DNA of 64,000 bases from Meridianimarinicoccus sp. MJW13. GTDB taxonomy: Bacteria > Pseudomonadota > Alphaproteobacteria > Rhodobacterales > Rhodobacteraceae. The translations under genes and the position numbers were made by a program. Location of the stretch: contig NZ_JACNMU010000009.1 in NCBI RefSeq assembly GCF_014901205.1, positions 124,001 to 188,000 on the forward strand, written 5' to 3'. This document shows positions 63,956 through 64,000 of the stretch, piece after piece. Within the stretch, counting starts at the first letter, position 1, and each line of letters begins with the position of its first letter. The notes beneath the pieces are model-generated. The model searched no databases, was not told the origin of the DNA, and worked only from the letters and a program-made list of their open reading frames with translations.

Positions 63956-64000
63956 ATGACACGCCCCTCCCCTGCCCCGCCACTGCTGCTGGCCGAGGCC
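63956..64000 (+). CDS. Start of an unidentified gene (truncated by window end)
   Basis: An ATG opens a frame that stays open for 15 codons to the end of the window (MTRPSPAPPLLLAEA). No Shine-Dalgarno sequence is visible. The codon use is GC-rich like the neighbours and the A/T-rich island lies upstream, which supports a real gene, but the product cannot be recognised from 15 residues. Confidence 0.4.
   Translation, partial: MTRPSPAPPLLLAEA

Noticed and set aside
1-64000. tRNA, rRNA, insertion sequences, phage genes, riboswitches
   Set aside because: No cloverleaf-like segment, transposase, integrase or long perfect terminal repeat was recognised on reading both strands; this is a by-eye negative, not a computed one.

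Overview
The window looks like a chromosomal segment of a marine-type alphaproteobacterium, most likely Rhodobacteraceae (Roseobacter group). The evidence is indirect: uniformly GC-rich coding sequence, several MalFGK-like (CUT1) ABC importers and a TRAP importer, tightly overlapping ATGA-type operons, a periplasmic nitrate reductase operon, a DUF1127-like microgene, a putative CCUCCUCCC-loop ('Cuckoo'-type) small RNA and a CceR/PckR-like operator. No rRNA, tRNA, CRISPR, transposase or phage gene was seen.

Layout. (1) 53-13950, minus strand: an eleven-gene operon with a CUT1 importer, a LacI regulator, two GMC flavoenzymes, a fumarate-reductase-like flavoprotein, an aldehyde dehydrogenase, an enoyl-CoA hydratase and a Gfo/Idh/MocA dehydrogenase. 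A LacI-type palindrome lies at the operon head. The substrate is unknown but probably sugar- or polyol-like. (2) 14161-16967, plus strand: LysR regulator, WrbA-like flavoprotein, a 49-aa DUF1127-like protein and an EamA exporter. A candidate small RNA lies antisense to the exporter's 3' end. (3) 17092-27120: an amino-sugar locus. Minus strand: kinase, GntR regulator, SIS-domain deaminase, NagA. Plus strand: MurQ-like etherase, CUT1 importer and a second Gfo/Idh/MocA enzyme. The two halves diverge from a region where each side carries an AGGTAT-N5-AGGTAT element.

(4) 27169-44733, minus strand: one 5,854-codon gene for a giant modular secreted protein. In order it has RTX repeats, a vanadium-haloperoxidase/PAP2-like domain with all expected residues, Ig-like modules, a zinc metalloprotease domain, anchor and propeller modules, and about twelve ~200-residue beta-rich repeats. 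(5) 44918-52229: an RpiR regulator diverging from a TRAP importer, followed by diaminopropionate ammonia-lyase, an M20 carbamoylase/amidohydrolase and an N-carbamoyl-D-amino-acid hydrolase. This looks like a catabolic module for ureido amino acids. (6) 52248-56506: nuclease/phosphatase-family protein, SLC13-type transporter, transaldolase and nucleoside deaminase. (7) 56732-63290, minus strand: napF-D-A-G-H-B-C plus a small membrane protein. (8) 63291-64000: a non-coding stretch and the probable start of another gene.

The main themes are uptake plus catabolism of organic solutes (two ABC loci and one TRAP locus, each with its own regulator) and anaerobic or redox-balancing nitrate reduction. 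The most unusual items are the giant multi-enzyme surface or secreted protein, the candidate anti-Shine-Dalgarno small RNA, and the pairing of two carbamoyl hydrolases with diaminopropionate ammonia-lyase. All functional calls come from reading motifs by eye; no database search was possible.
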